Below are positions 23,474 through 31,727 of a stretch of 64,000 bases of DNA, in pieces. Every line of letters starts with the position of its first letter. Within the stretch, counting starts at the first letter, position 1. The notes under the pieces are model-generated. The model made no database searches, was not told where the DNA came from, and saw only the letters and a list, made by a program, of their open reading frames with translations. This DNA comes from Algoriphagus oliviformis. Its GTDB lineage: Bacteria > Bacteroidota > Bacteroidia > Cytophagales > Cyclobacteriaceae. The stretch covers positions 62,001 through 126,000 of the forward strand of contig NZ_JAFKCT010000004.1 in the NCBI RefSeq assembly GCF_017254915.1, written 5' to 3'. The position numbers and the translations under genes were made by a program.

Positions 23474-24139
23474 TTACCTTTTGATTTTGACATATCGTTT
23501 GCCAGTTTCGTAGGTAAGTTCCAGTAAAGTTGTTCGAAAACCCAGTTCAAGAGCTAGATCTCCAAGAGTTTTAAAATCGTAGGGTTCTTTGCTTAAAAAT
23601 TCTTTGCCTTGTTGAATGTATTCAGGACAGCACTCCTGAAATCGTTCATCTTCCAGTAATCCATTAATGAAGTTAGTTTGAGTCAGAAGCGACAATTCTT
23701 TGATTTTCGGATAGTTCGTTAAAAAGTAGTTAGCAAAATCGGACTGTGAATTGAAACCGAGATATTTGAAAGTTTGCTTAGTATTCAAGTGGTTGCCATA
23801 ATTATCTGGCAGAATTGACCCGTAGAAAAGAGACGGTTTAGTCCAGTAAGTTGGTTCGAGAGGTCCAGCTGGGTTATCGTCAATTGTATATTGAAAGAAA
23901 TCAATCTCATAACTTAGTCTGATATTCATGGGGCGTTCTGAAAACTTGATCTCCAAGCCGTCTAAACCATCAAAGAAGAGTTGTTGAATGATGACTGTGT
24001 CCCCACTCAACTCATGTTCAAAATTGTCGGATTCAGCGTTGATAAATGTTAAGGTTTGCCCGTTAGTTAGCGGCACCGAATATTGAGCAAAGGCTCCAAA
24101 ACAAACGAAAATTAAGAGTGAGCAGAAAATAGTCCTCAT
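23474..24139 (-). CDS. Secreted protein of unknown function
   Basis: The 221-residue protein has a signal peptide ending FGAFAQ (residue 19). The mature part has a beta-rich first half (VPLTNGQTLTFINAESDNFE, GLEIKFSERPMNIRLSYEID) and a helical second half (SDFANYFLTNYPKIKELSLL). It contains a Cys-Cys pair in ERFQECCPEY. No known domain is recognised. It is the first gene of the AT-rich minus-strand group; repeat copy 2 lies 18 bp upstream of its start. Confidence 0.72.
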   Translation of the reverse strand: MRTIFCSLLIFVCFGAFAQYSVPLTNGQTLTFINAESDNFEHELSGDTVIIQQLFFDGLDGLEIKFSERPMNIRLSYEIDFFQYTIDDNPAGPLEPTYWTKPSLFYGSILPDNYGNHLNTKQTFKYLGFNSQSDFANYFLTNYPKIKELSLLTQTNFINGLLEDERFQECCPEYIQQGKEFLSKEPYDFKTLGDLALELGFRTTLLELTYETGKRYVKIKR

Positions 24140-24156
24140 TGTGTAATATTACCTCT

Positions 24157-24317
24157 AACATCCGTATAAGTACCACTCCCTTACCGAGTGTCGTGTATAT
24201 CCATTTTGGACGAAGGATTCTTTCCGGCTGTTTCCGTGATCAAATTAACCATTTCGGAGACTTTGGCAACGCGTTGGAAAAACTTCTTTGCTCAACGCTA
24301 GCAATCCGTCCTCACCC
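24157..24317. repeat. 160-bp direct repeat, copy 2
   Basis: Same orientation and length as 22500-22660, with about 16 differences. The core from GTGTCGTGTATATCC through GGCTGTTTCCGTG is unchanged. The terminal hairpins are CACTC-CCTTACC-GAGTG (24174-24190) and TTGCT...AGCAA (about 24288-24306). The stop codon of the HNH gene (TAG at 24298-24300) lies inside it, so the element is tucked against that gene's 3' end, as copy 1 is against its gene. Confidence 0.8.
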
Positions 24318-24813
24318 GACTGGGCAGGAAGGGTAGCCATTCCTCCGCTTGGCGCTCGGCGTATTCCGCCAAAAAATAGGAAAGCGAGGGTTTGAAAGGC
24401 TCGGACCGCAAGGCCAATCCGGCCTGCTCGGGGGTTTTGTCGCCCTTGTTCACATTGCAGCGGTTGCAGGCGGTGACCAGGTTGGTCCAGTTGGTCTTGC
24501 CGCCCTTGGACTTGGGCACGATGTGGTCTATGGTCAAGTGGCGCTTGCTCCCGCAGTATTGGCATTCCCCATTGTCCCGGCGGAAAAGGTTGGTACGGTT
24601 GAGCAGCACGCCGCGGAAGGGGATGCTTTTGTACTGGTTGAGCCGGATGACGGCGGGGTACGCAAAGCTGCGGCTCACGGTGCGGATCTGGAGGAGCTCG
24701 TAGGTGGTGAGCACGTTGGCTTTTTCCAAAAGACAGAGCACAATGGCCTTGTTGACCGGCACGACCGCTACCGGAGAGTGATCCAAGTTCAGTACCAAAA
24801 CGCGCTTTTCCAT
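24298..24813 (-). CDS. HNH endonuclease family protein
   Basis: The 171-residue protein is of the short HNH type widespread in Bacteroidota. CQYCG and CNRCN form the zinc-binding pairs around residues 84-121, and LTIDHIVPKSKGGKTNWTNL is the HNH core with its Asp-His. The N-terminal MEKRVLVLNLDHSPVAVVPV segment is characteristic of this group. It is separated by 3 bp from the NlpC/P60-like gene and is probably the last gene of the tsaD-smpB-NlpC-HNH group. A repair or processing role is assumed. The C-terminal six codons lie against repeat copy 2. Confidence 0.88.
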   Translation of the reverse strand: MEKRVLVLNLDHSPVAVVPVNKAIVLCLLEKANVLTTYELLQIRTVSRSFAYPAVIRLNQYKSIPFRGVLLNRTNLFRRDNGECQYCGSKRHLTIDHIVPKSKGGKTNWTNLVTACNRCNVNKGDKTPEQAGLALRSEPFKPSLSYFLAEYAERQAEEWLPFLPSRVRTDC

Positions 24814-24816
24814 AGC

Positions 24817-25614
24817 TTATGTGACGATTGCCCGGGTGTCTATGCTGACCTGATCTCCGGTATTGTTTCTCAAAAAATCCTCCCACTCGTCCAGATCCGA
24901 TACTTTCATGCGGTTGTCGAGCCAGAGGATTTCCTCCGAACCTAGAAACAAACCAAAATGGGACTTTTGTTTTTCCAAGTCCCTGAAAATAAACAAATCA
25001 CCGGGAAGTGCGTCCTCGGGCTCCACACTTTTGCCGGGAATTTTGCCCGACTTCCAGCTGTAGCCCGCGATGGCGAGGATCAAGGCAAAGCCCTGCTCCT
25101 CGTCTATCCCAAAAATACTCCGGCCACCCGCCTGAAAGGGTGCGTTGAGAAAGCATAGGCCGATCTGGACCAGCTGCTCCCGATCCGCCTTGAGCACATG
25201 GGGCCGGGAATTGCCCGTGAAGCCGACGTGGTCTTGCCAGTTGAAGAGTTCGAGTTCGGAAAAATGGAGACGGCTGCCGGGCAGGAGGTAGAGGCTGGAG
25301 CCGAGGTATTCGATGGCGGCGATGGGGCTGGTGACGACCTGAAAGTCCTGGTTGAGAAACTTCTGGTATTCGTCTCCGGTGATTTCCTTGATGAGCGTGG
25401 CCCAGACCCAGCCGCCCATGCCGGTGTCCTCGTGGTAGACCCGAAACCACTGCCTGTCGGCGGTCAGTCCGTTGATCTGGTAGCATTCCCCAAAAAGCAG
25501 CTGGGTGACTAGGGCGGAATCAAAAGTGGGTTGGCGGTAAACAGGGAGGATAGTCTGTCGACATATCCCAAAAGCATCAATCAAAGGCCATTCGCTGGAG
25601 CTCTCTTTTTGCAT
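24817..25614 (-). CDS. SH3 and NlpC/P60-like protein lacking the catalytic cysteine
   Basis: The 265-residue protein has two bacterial SH3-like segments (about 18-75, CRQTILPVYRQPTFDSALVT; and 85-140). A C-terminal NlpC/P60 fold follows (about 145-260: APFQAGGRSIFGIDEEQGF, ALPGDLFIFRD, KSHFGLFLG). In active C40 peptidases the motif is GIDCSGF; here positions 172-173 are Glu-Glu, so the nucleophile is missing, while His219 (SHFGLF) remains. It may be a peptidoglycan-binding or regulatory pseudo-enzyme. No signal peptide is visible. The start overlaps the smpB stop by 38 bp; a later start is possible because the SH3 part begins near residue 18. Confidence 0.78.
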   Translation of the reverse strand: MQKESSSEWPLIDAFGICRQTILPVYRQPTFDSALVTQLLFGECYQINGLTADRQWFRVYHEDTGMGGWVWATLIKEITGDEYQKFLNQDFQVVTSPIAAIEYLGSSLYLLPGSRLHFSELELFNWQDHVGFTGNSRPHVLKADREQLVQIGLCFLNAPFQAGGRSIFGIDEEQGFALILAIAGYSWKSGKIPGKSVEPEDALPGDLFIFRDLEKQKSHFGLFLGSEEILWLDNRMKVSDLDEWEDFLRNNTGDQVSIDTRAIVT

Positions 25615-26044
25615 CTTTTTCCTTCAGGTCCTGACGTTTATCGTGGATTTTCTTCCCTCGGGCCAGCGCGATCTCCATCTTTGCCAGACCTCGGTCGTTG
25701 ATAAATATACGAACCGGAATGATTGCCAGACCCTTTTCGGCCGACTTAGTTTCCAGCTTTTCCAATTCTTTTTTCTTCAGGAGAAGCTTCCTGTCCCGCA
25801 CGGCCACGTGGTTGTAGCTCGCCGCCATGCTGTAGGGCGAGATGTGCATCTGGCGCACGTAGAGCTCCCCGTCGAGGAACATGCAAAAGGCCTCCGTCAG
25901 CGAGACTTTGCTCTCGCGGATGGACTTGATCTCCGTGCCCTTGAGCGTGATCCCGCACACATAGGTGTCGATGAACTCAAACTCGAAGCTTGCCTTCTTG
26001 TTTTTGATGTTGACTATTTTCTCGAAGCGGTTGGCTTTGGACAT
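25577..26044 (-). CDS. smpB: SsrA-binding protein SmpB
   Basis: The 155-residue protein has the full SmpB signature: KASFEFEFIDTYVCGITLKG, IKSIRESKVSLTEAFCMF, VRQMHISPYSMAASYNHV, GLAIIPVRIFINDRGLAKME, ARGKKIHDKRQDLKEKDAKR. It binds tmRNA and delivers it to stalled ribosomes. Its ATG is one base from the tsaD stop, so the two are cotranscribed. Confidence 0.97.
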   Translation of the reverse strand: MSKANRFEKIVNIKNKKASFEFEFIDTYVCGITLKGTEIKSIRESKVSLTEAFCMFLDGELYVRQMHISPYSMAASYNHVAVRDRKLLLKKKELEKLETKSAEKGLAIIPVRIFINDRGLAKMEIALARGKKIHDKRQDLKEKDAKRELQRMAFD

Positions 26045-26045
26045 A

Positions 26046-27059
26046 TCAGAGTTTCATTTTGGCCAGGGGCGTGACGTCGAGCCCGACAAACTCGCCCTGG
26101 AGGTACTTGTAATGGGCCGCGATGGCGATCATGGCGGCGTTGTCAGTGCAGTATTCGAATTTGGGCACGTAGAGGTTCCAGCCTTTTCGGCGGGCCAGTT
26201 CGGCCAGCGTGTTTCGAAGGCCTGAGTTGGCAGACACACCACCTGCAATCGCGATTTCTTTGACACCGTACTGCTTCACGGCCTCCTTGAGCTTGATCAC
26301 CAGCATCTCGATCAGCGTGTATTGGATGCTGGCGCAAAGGTCAGGCAGGTTTTCCTCGATGAATTTGGGATTCGTCTGTAGCTGATCCCGGAGAAAGTAC
26401 AGCACGGCCGTCTTGATCCCCGAAAAGGAATAATTCAGCCCAGGCATGCGCGTTACCGGGAATTTGAAGGCTTTGGGATTTCCCTCTTTGGCATACTTGT
26501 CCACGAGCGGACCGCCGGGGTAGGGCAAGCCGAGCAGCTTGGCCGTCTTGTCAAAAGCCTCTCCCACCGCATCGTCCTGGGTCTCGCCGACCACTTCCAT
26601 CTCGAGGTGGCTTTTCACCAAAACCAACTGCGTATGCCCGCCGCTGACGGTGAGGCAAAGGAAGGGAAAAGCAGGCTTGGGGTCCTCGATGAAGTGCGCC
26701 AAAACGTGCGCCTGCATGTGGTTCACGTCGATGAGCGGGATGTCCAGCGAGCGCGCAAAAGCCTTGGCAAAACTCACCCCCACGAGCAGGGATCCCATGA
26801 GGCCGGGCCCTCGGGTGAAGGCCACCGCGGAGAGCTGCTCTTTGGAAACACCCGAGGAAGAAAAGGCCTCCTGGACGACGGGAATGAGGTTTTCCTGATG
26901 CGCACGAGACGCCAACTCGGGAACCACGCCCCCATATTTTTCGTGGACTGATTGTGTGGCCACAATATTATTGAGTACTTTGCCATTGACTATAATGGAG
27001 GCAGAAGTCTCGTCACACGAGGATTCGATTGCTAGTATAGAAATATCTTTGGTACCCAT
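26046..27059 (-). CDS. tsaD: tRNA N6-threonylcarbamoyladenosine transferase TsaD
   Basis: The 337-residue protein has ILAIESSCDETSASII at the start, YGGVVPELASRAHQENLIPV, NHMQAHVLAHF (iron/metal-binding His pair), LTVSGGHTQL, DDAVGEAFDKTAKLLGLPYP and IAGGVSANSGLR, all diagnostic. It completes the t6A modification of tRNAs reading ANN codons. A Sua5/YciO-family gene for the earlier step is at 51518-52144. It is divergent from the TamB-like gene, with start codons sharing one base. Confidence 0.97.
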   Translation of the reverse strand: MGTKDISILAIESSCDETSASIIVNGKVLNNIVATQSVHEKYGGVVPELASRAHQENLIPVVQEAFSSSGVSKEQLSAVAFTRGPGLMGSLLVGVSFAKAFARSLDIPLIDVNHMQAHVLAHFIEDPKPAFPFLCLTVSGGHTQLVLVKSHLEMEVVGETQDDAVGEAFDKTAKLLGLPYPGGPLVDKYAKEGNPKAFKFPVTRMPGLNYSFSGIKTAVLYFLRDQLQTNPKFIEENLPDLCASIQYTLIEMLVIKLKEAVKQYGVKEIAIAGGVSANSGLRNTLAELARRKGWNLYVPKFEYCTDNAAMIAIAAHYKYLQGEFVGLDVTPLAKMKL

Positions 27060-30000
27060 TGGAAAAGAACTCGAAAGTTACGGATTTTTTGTACAAAGCT
27101 TTCCGGGTGGTTCTCTGGGTAGTATTTAGTTTGCTGCTTTTTGTCATCTCCATGGCGCTCGCCCTGCAGATCACGGCAGTACAAAATTGGATGGTAGACC
27201 GCCTAACCGGCTATCTCAACGCCAACTCCAACTTCACCACAGAAATCGGCCGCATCAAACTCACCTGGTGGGACGCCCTGGAGCTGAAAAATGTCACCAT
27301 CCGGGACCAACAGGACAGCGTGATGATCGGAGCGGAAACGCTCTACGCGGACTTTGCCCTGCTTTCGCTCATCCCGCCTGGTGACCCGACCATAGACGCG
27401 GTGCGCCTGGAGCGTGCCCAGGTCAATCTCCTCACCCACGAGGGTGACTCGGTCCTGAACATCAACCGCTGGGTGGACGAGATCAGCGACCTATTCACTG
27501 CCAAAAGCACCACCGCCACCAAAGCCAAGTTTTACATCAGCGCCATCGAGCTGCGACAGACCCAGTTTTCGCTGGTCAACTCCAACAAAGAACCCATCAC
27601 GGAGGGCTTCGACTACAACCGCATGGTATTCAAGGAGCTATCCGGCAGCGCGGCGGATTTCAGACTCGAAGGTGCGGAAATCGGCATCGACATCCTACGC
27701 CTCACGGGGATAGAGTCCACCTCCGGTCTGGATATCCAAGAGCTAAAGACCGACCTGACCTATTCGCCCAAGTACATCGAGCTGGACAAGCTCAACCTCA
27801 AGTCCTCACGCAGCCATATCAAGGACTACATCCGGCTGGACCTCACCGGCCCCGAGGGCTACTCCGATTTTGTGAACGACGTGAAGCTCACGGCGCGAAT
27901 GGACGAGACCAAGATCGACCTGCGAGACCTTCGGCTTTTTGCTCCTTCCCTTCCCGTATTCGAAGACCAAATCTACCTCAGCGGGGAGGTCGTGGGGCCG
28001 ATATCGGACATGAAATCGGACGAGTTTCTGATCCGTCTGGGAGAAAAAACAGCCCTTTTTGGGGCGTTTGAGCTGGATGGACTGCCTGACATCGAGACCA
28101 CCTACATCCACCTCTCCCTCAAAAACTCGGTCGTGTCGGCGCGGGATTTGGCGCCCTACCTGAGTCCCGAGATGGAAAAACAGGTCAACAAATTCAACCT
28201 GATCCGTATGGATGCGGACTTTGCCGGACTGCTCAACCGCTTCATCACCAACGGGAAGTTCCGAACCAGCATCGGCGACATCGACGGGCGGGTCAACTTT
28301 GACCTGGTAGAGGGCATTCCCTCTGTGGTGTCCCGCGTGAAGGTGGAGCGTCTGGATCTCGGCATCCTCACAGAAGACCGCGAGCTACTCCAAAAAATAA
28401 GCTTGGACGGAACGGTAAACCTCAAAGGAAACACCCTGGAAAACGCCCTAGTGGACCTGGATGCGCACATTTCCCAGTTTGGCTTCAAAAACTACACCTA
28501 CTCCGACATCAGTACGGACGCCACCTATGGGCTCAACCTCTTTCGTGGCAACCTCGCCATCAACGATCCCAACCTAAAGGCGACGGCCCAGGGCTACCTG
28601 AACCTCGAAAAATCCGTGGATTCCGTCCGCATGGTGGTGCAGGTGGATTCGGTCTTTCTGGACAGCATCAACCTGACCCAAACCCCTACCTTCCTCAGCG
28701 GCAAGCTGGACATCGACACCAAGGGCATCAACCTGGACGATATCCAGGGCATCGCGCGCTTCTCCGACATCAAGATCGGCTACGAAGACCGCTTTCTGGA
28801 CTTGGGTGACTTCTTCTTCCAGTCCCTGTTCGCCGGAGGCACACGCACCCTGTCGATCAATTCGGACTACTTGGTAGCGGCGGCATCGGGGCAGTTTGAG
28901 CTGGAGCAGATGCTCAAAGACCTGGACATGCTGGGCTCTCAGTATTTGGCTATCCTCCTGAACGAGCCCCAACCTATCGCCGACTTGGGGGAAAACTTTT
29001 CGGAAACCTACAACCTCGACCTCAATGTCCGCCTCCAAAACCTGAATCCCATCATCCAGCTTTTTCAGCCTGACCTTTCCATTTCCAAAAACACGATTTT
29101 GGAAGGGGCTTTTTACCAAACCCCGGAAAACACGGTATTCAACTTTTTCACCAGCATAGACACGCTGAGCTATCAGGGAAACACGGCCTTTGGCACCAAC
29201 ATCGACTTCAACACCTCCAAGATCATCAACAGCGCCGACATCTTGGCCTCCTTTTACATCTACTCCAAAGAGCAGGAAGTGGGCAACACCCTTGGCTTTA
29301 CCAATCTGGGCCTGGAGGCCATCTGGGATCAGGATAACCTCGACCTGCAGCTGAGCCTGGACCAGGATTCTACCCAAAGCCGCGCAAGAATCGAGGCCGA
29401 AACGACCTTTTCCTCCACCGGCACCCAGCTGCACTTCAAGCCATCCGTACTTCGGGTGCTCAACAAGGACTGGGATTTTGACCCCGAAAACCAGATCCTC
29501 ATTTCCCAGGGAGAAATCGCTTTCACCAAGCTGAGCATACTCCACGACCGACAGATGCTGGGCGTGGACGGGAAAATCAGCCGAAACCCAGAGGAAGTCC
29601 TGGACCTCTTCTTCCGTGACGTGGGCATAGATGTGCTAAACACCATCACCACCCAGGATTTCCTGGGCACGGCAAACGGGGCCTTTCGTCTGACCAACCT
29701 GCTCAACCAGCCGCTCATCGAGGGAGAGCTCTTCATCGAGGACACCGAGATCAACCGCTTTCCGATCGGCAACATCGCCGGCTCGGCCAACCTCCAGGAA
29801 AACGAGCTCCTACTCAAGCTGGAAAACGAAATCAACGGCCAAAAGAAAATCGACATCGGCGGCTCCATCGAGCTCGCCTACCAAAACATCGACCTGGAGG
29901 CGAGGATGACGGAAGCCAATCTGGTGATCTTTGAGCCCTTTCTGTCCAAATACATCACCAATCTCGACGGCACCGTGACCGGAAACCTGCAGGTACGGGG

Positions 30001-31660
30001 CACGATGGCCATGCCCGAGGTGCTGGGAAGCGGCCGGATCGACGGGGGAAAACTCCACATCAACTACCTCAACACCAACTACGTGGTGGATGGGAGCATC
30101 CTCTTCCAGCCCACCCAAGTCAGCTTCAGAGACCTGGTCTTCAAGGACGTAAACTCCAATCGGGCGACCTTCACCGGCGGGCTCAACCACCGGGGATTCA
30201 AAGACATCTTCCTGGATATCAACTCCAACCTCAACAATTTCCAGGTACTGAACACGACCTCCAAGGACAACGAGGTCTTTTACGGCACCGCATTCGCCTC
30301 CGGTACCTTGGCCATCAAGGGCAGCACGACCAACCTGGACATCAATGCCCGAGCCACCACTCAGCCCAACACCAGAATCTACATCCCCCTCACCAGCAGC
30401 AATGCCCAGTACCAGGAGGATTTCATCCAGATCATCAACATCCAGGATACCGTCCGCATCAAGCAGCTGTCCGAGGAGACCAACCGACTCGACATTGAAA
30501 ACATCCGGATGAACTTCATCCTGGACATCACCCCCGATGCCTTTGCGCAGATCATCATCGACCCAAAAACCGAGGAAAGCCTCGAAGCCCGCGGACGGGG
30601 TGTACTCACCATGAACATCGACACCCAGGGCAACTTCAACCTCACCGGCAACTACGAGATCACCCAAGGACAATACAACTTCTCCCTCTACAACGTCGTG
30701 AAAAAAGACTTCGTGATCCAGCCCGGAGGGAGGATTACCTGGTTTGGGGATCCGTATCAGGGGGTGATGAACCTGAAAGCGATCTATGAGGAAAACATCT
30801 CCCTCCAGCCTCTCTTGGCGTCCAACTCAGTCTCCGAAAACAGCCAAATGCGACGGCGATACCCGCTGAAAGTGCTCATGGACCTGCAGGGAGAGCTGCT
30901 CTCGCCGGACATCAGGTTTAGCTTCGACTTCTCCGAGTTCCCTTCCAGCGGCGACGTGCAGACGACCATCTCGGCTTTCCAAAGCCGCGTCGCCGCAGAT
31001 GAGCAGGAGATGAACAGGCAGGTTTTCTCCGTGATCATGACGCGAAACTTCTCCCCCGAGGGACAGTTTTCGGGCGTAGCCACGATCTCCTCCAGCCTCG
31101 GAAGCCTGCTTTCCTCCCAGCTCAACAGCTTCATCGGGCAGTGGGACAAAAACCTCGAAGTCAATGTCGACCTCGCTACACTAGACCAAAACACCCTCGA
31201 AAACTTCCAGCTGTCCGTGGCCTATACCTTTTTGGACGGCCGACTCCGCGTCTCTCGGGACGGGGGCTTCACCGACAACCAGGGCAACGCCAGCGCCGCA
31301 TCCGTGATCGGAGACTGGCAGGCGGAATACATGCTCACCGAAGACGGCGTCTACCGCCTCCGCATCTTCAACAGAAACAACTACAACACCTTCACCTCGC
31401 TTTCGCTCACGCAAAACGTGCTCACCTACGGCGCCTCCGTCACCCAAAACGTGTCCTTCAACTCCTTTTCGGAACTGTTTCAGAAAATCACCCGAAAAAA
31501 GGACAAGCAGCTCAACATCAACGACACAGACGACCTCCTGAGAAAGGAATATCAGGGCGATGAACGTTGGAAACCGCTGGACCTGGAAAACCTGCCTCCA
31601 CGCAAAGACCCTCCCCTGCCCATCCCGGACGACTGCATCCGCCCAAAGGAAAACCAGTAG
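27059..31660 (+). CDS. TamB-like translocation/assembly (AsmA/DUF490 family) protein
   Basis: The 1533-residue protein has one N-terminal transmembrane anchor (about 12-36, FRVVLWVVFSLLLFVISMAL), a very long repetitive beta-rich region and a C-terminal TamB/DUF490 domain (about 1150-1480; e.g. GRGVLTMNIDTQGNFNLTGN, QGQYNFSLYNVVKKDFVIQP, LLSPDIRFSFDFSE). Known relatives span the periplasm and move lipids or assist outer membrane proteins. The TTG at 27059 is taken as start because the anchor begins soon after it and no better start exists; the same base is the last base of the tsaD start codon on the other strand. Confidence 0.9.
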   Translation: MEKNSKVTDFLYKAFRVVLWVVFSLLLFVISMALALQITAVQNWMVDRLTGYLNANSNFTTEIGRIKLTWWDALELKNVTIRDQQDSVMIGAETLYADFALLSLIPPGDPTIDAVRLERAQVNLLTHEGDSVLNINRWVDEISDLFTAKSTTATKAKFYISAIELRQTQFSLVNSNKEPITEGFDYNRMVFKELSGSAADFRLEGAEIGIDILRLTGIESTSGLDIQELKTDLTYSPKYIELDKLNLKSSRSHIKDYIRLDLTGPEGYSDFVNDVKLTARMDETKIDLRDLRLFAPSLPVFEDQIYLSGEVVGPISDMKSDEFLIRLGEKTALFGAFELDGLPDIETTYIHLSLKNSVVSARDLAPYLSPEMEKQVNKFNLIRMDADFAGLLNRFITNGKFRTSIGDIDGRVNFDLVEGIPSVVSRVKVERLDLGILTEDRELLQKISLDGTVNLKGNTLENALVDLDAHISQFGFKNYTYSDISTDATYGLNLFRGNLAINDPNLKATAQGYLNLEKSVDSVRMVVQVDSVFLDSINLTQTPTFLSGKLDIDTKGINLDDIQGIARFSDIKIGYEDRFLDLGDFFFQSLFAGGTRTLSINSDYLVAAASGQFELEQMLKDLDMLGSQYLAILLNEPQPIADLGENFSETYNLDLNVRLQNLNPIIQLFQPDLSISKNTILEGAFYQTPENTVFNFFTSIDTLSYQGNTAFGTNIDFNTSKIINSADILASFYIYSKEQEVGNTLGFTNLGLEAIWDQDNLDLQLSLDQDSTQSRARIEAETTFSSTGTQLHFKPSVLRVLNKDWDFDPENQILISQGEIAFTKLSILHDRQMLGVDGKISRNPEEVLDLFFRDVGIDVLNTITTQDFLGTANGAFRLTNLLNQPLIEGELFIEDTEINRFPIGNIAGSANLQENELLLKLENEINGQKKIDIGGSIELAYQNIDLEARMTEANLVIFEPFLSKYITNLDGTVTGNLQVRGTMAMPEVLGSGRIDGGKLHINYLNTNYVVDGSILFQPTQVSFRDLVFKDVNSNRATFTGGLNHRGFKDIFLDINSNLNNFQVLNTTSKDNEVFYGTAFASGTLAIKGSTTNLDINARATTQPNTRIYIPLTSSNAQYQEDFIQIINIQDTVRIKQLSEETNRLDIENIRMNFILDITPDAFAQIIIDPKTEESLEARGRGVLTMNIDTQGNFNLTGNYEITQGQYNFSLYNVVKKDFVIQPGGRITWFGDPYQGVMNLKAIYEENISLQPLLASNSVSENSQMRRRYPLKVLMDLQGELLSPDIRFSFDFSEFPSSGDVQTTISAFQSRVAADEQEMNRQVFSVIMTRNFSPEGQFSGVATISSSLGSLLSSQLNSFIGQWDKNLEVNVDLATLDQNTLENFQLSVAYTFLDGRLRVSRDGGFTDNQGNASAASVIGDWQAEYMLTEDGVYRLRIFNRNNYNTFTSLSLTQNVLTYGASVTQNVSFNSFSELFQKITRKKDKQLNINDTDDLLRKEYQGDERWKPLDLENLPPRKDPPLPIPDDCIRPKENQ

Positions 31661-31727
31661 CCTCGCTTCGCCTGGTCGATTCCCCAAACAATTCCAGACC
31701 CAATCCGCTTTTAGTGGGTAAAAGCTT

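Noticed and set aside
22500..24317. Integron attC sites
   Set aside because: Position next to gene ends and partial hairpins fit, but the R-box consensus pair is not visible and no integrase gene is in the window. Kept only as an alternative in the repeat finding.
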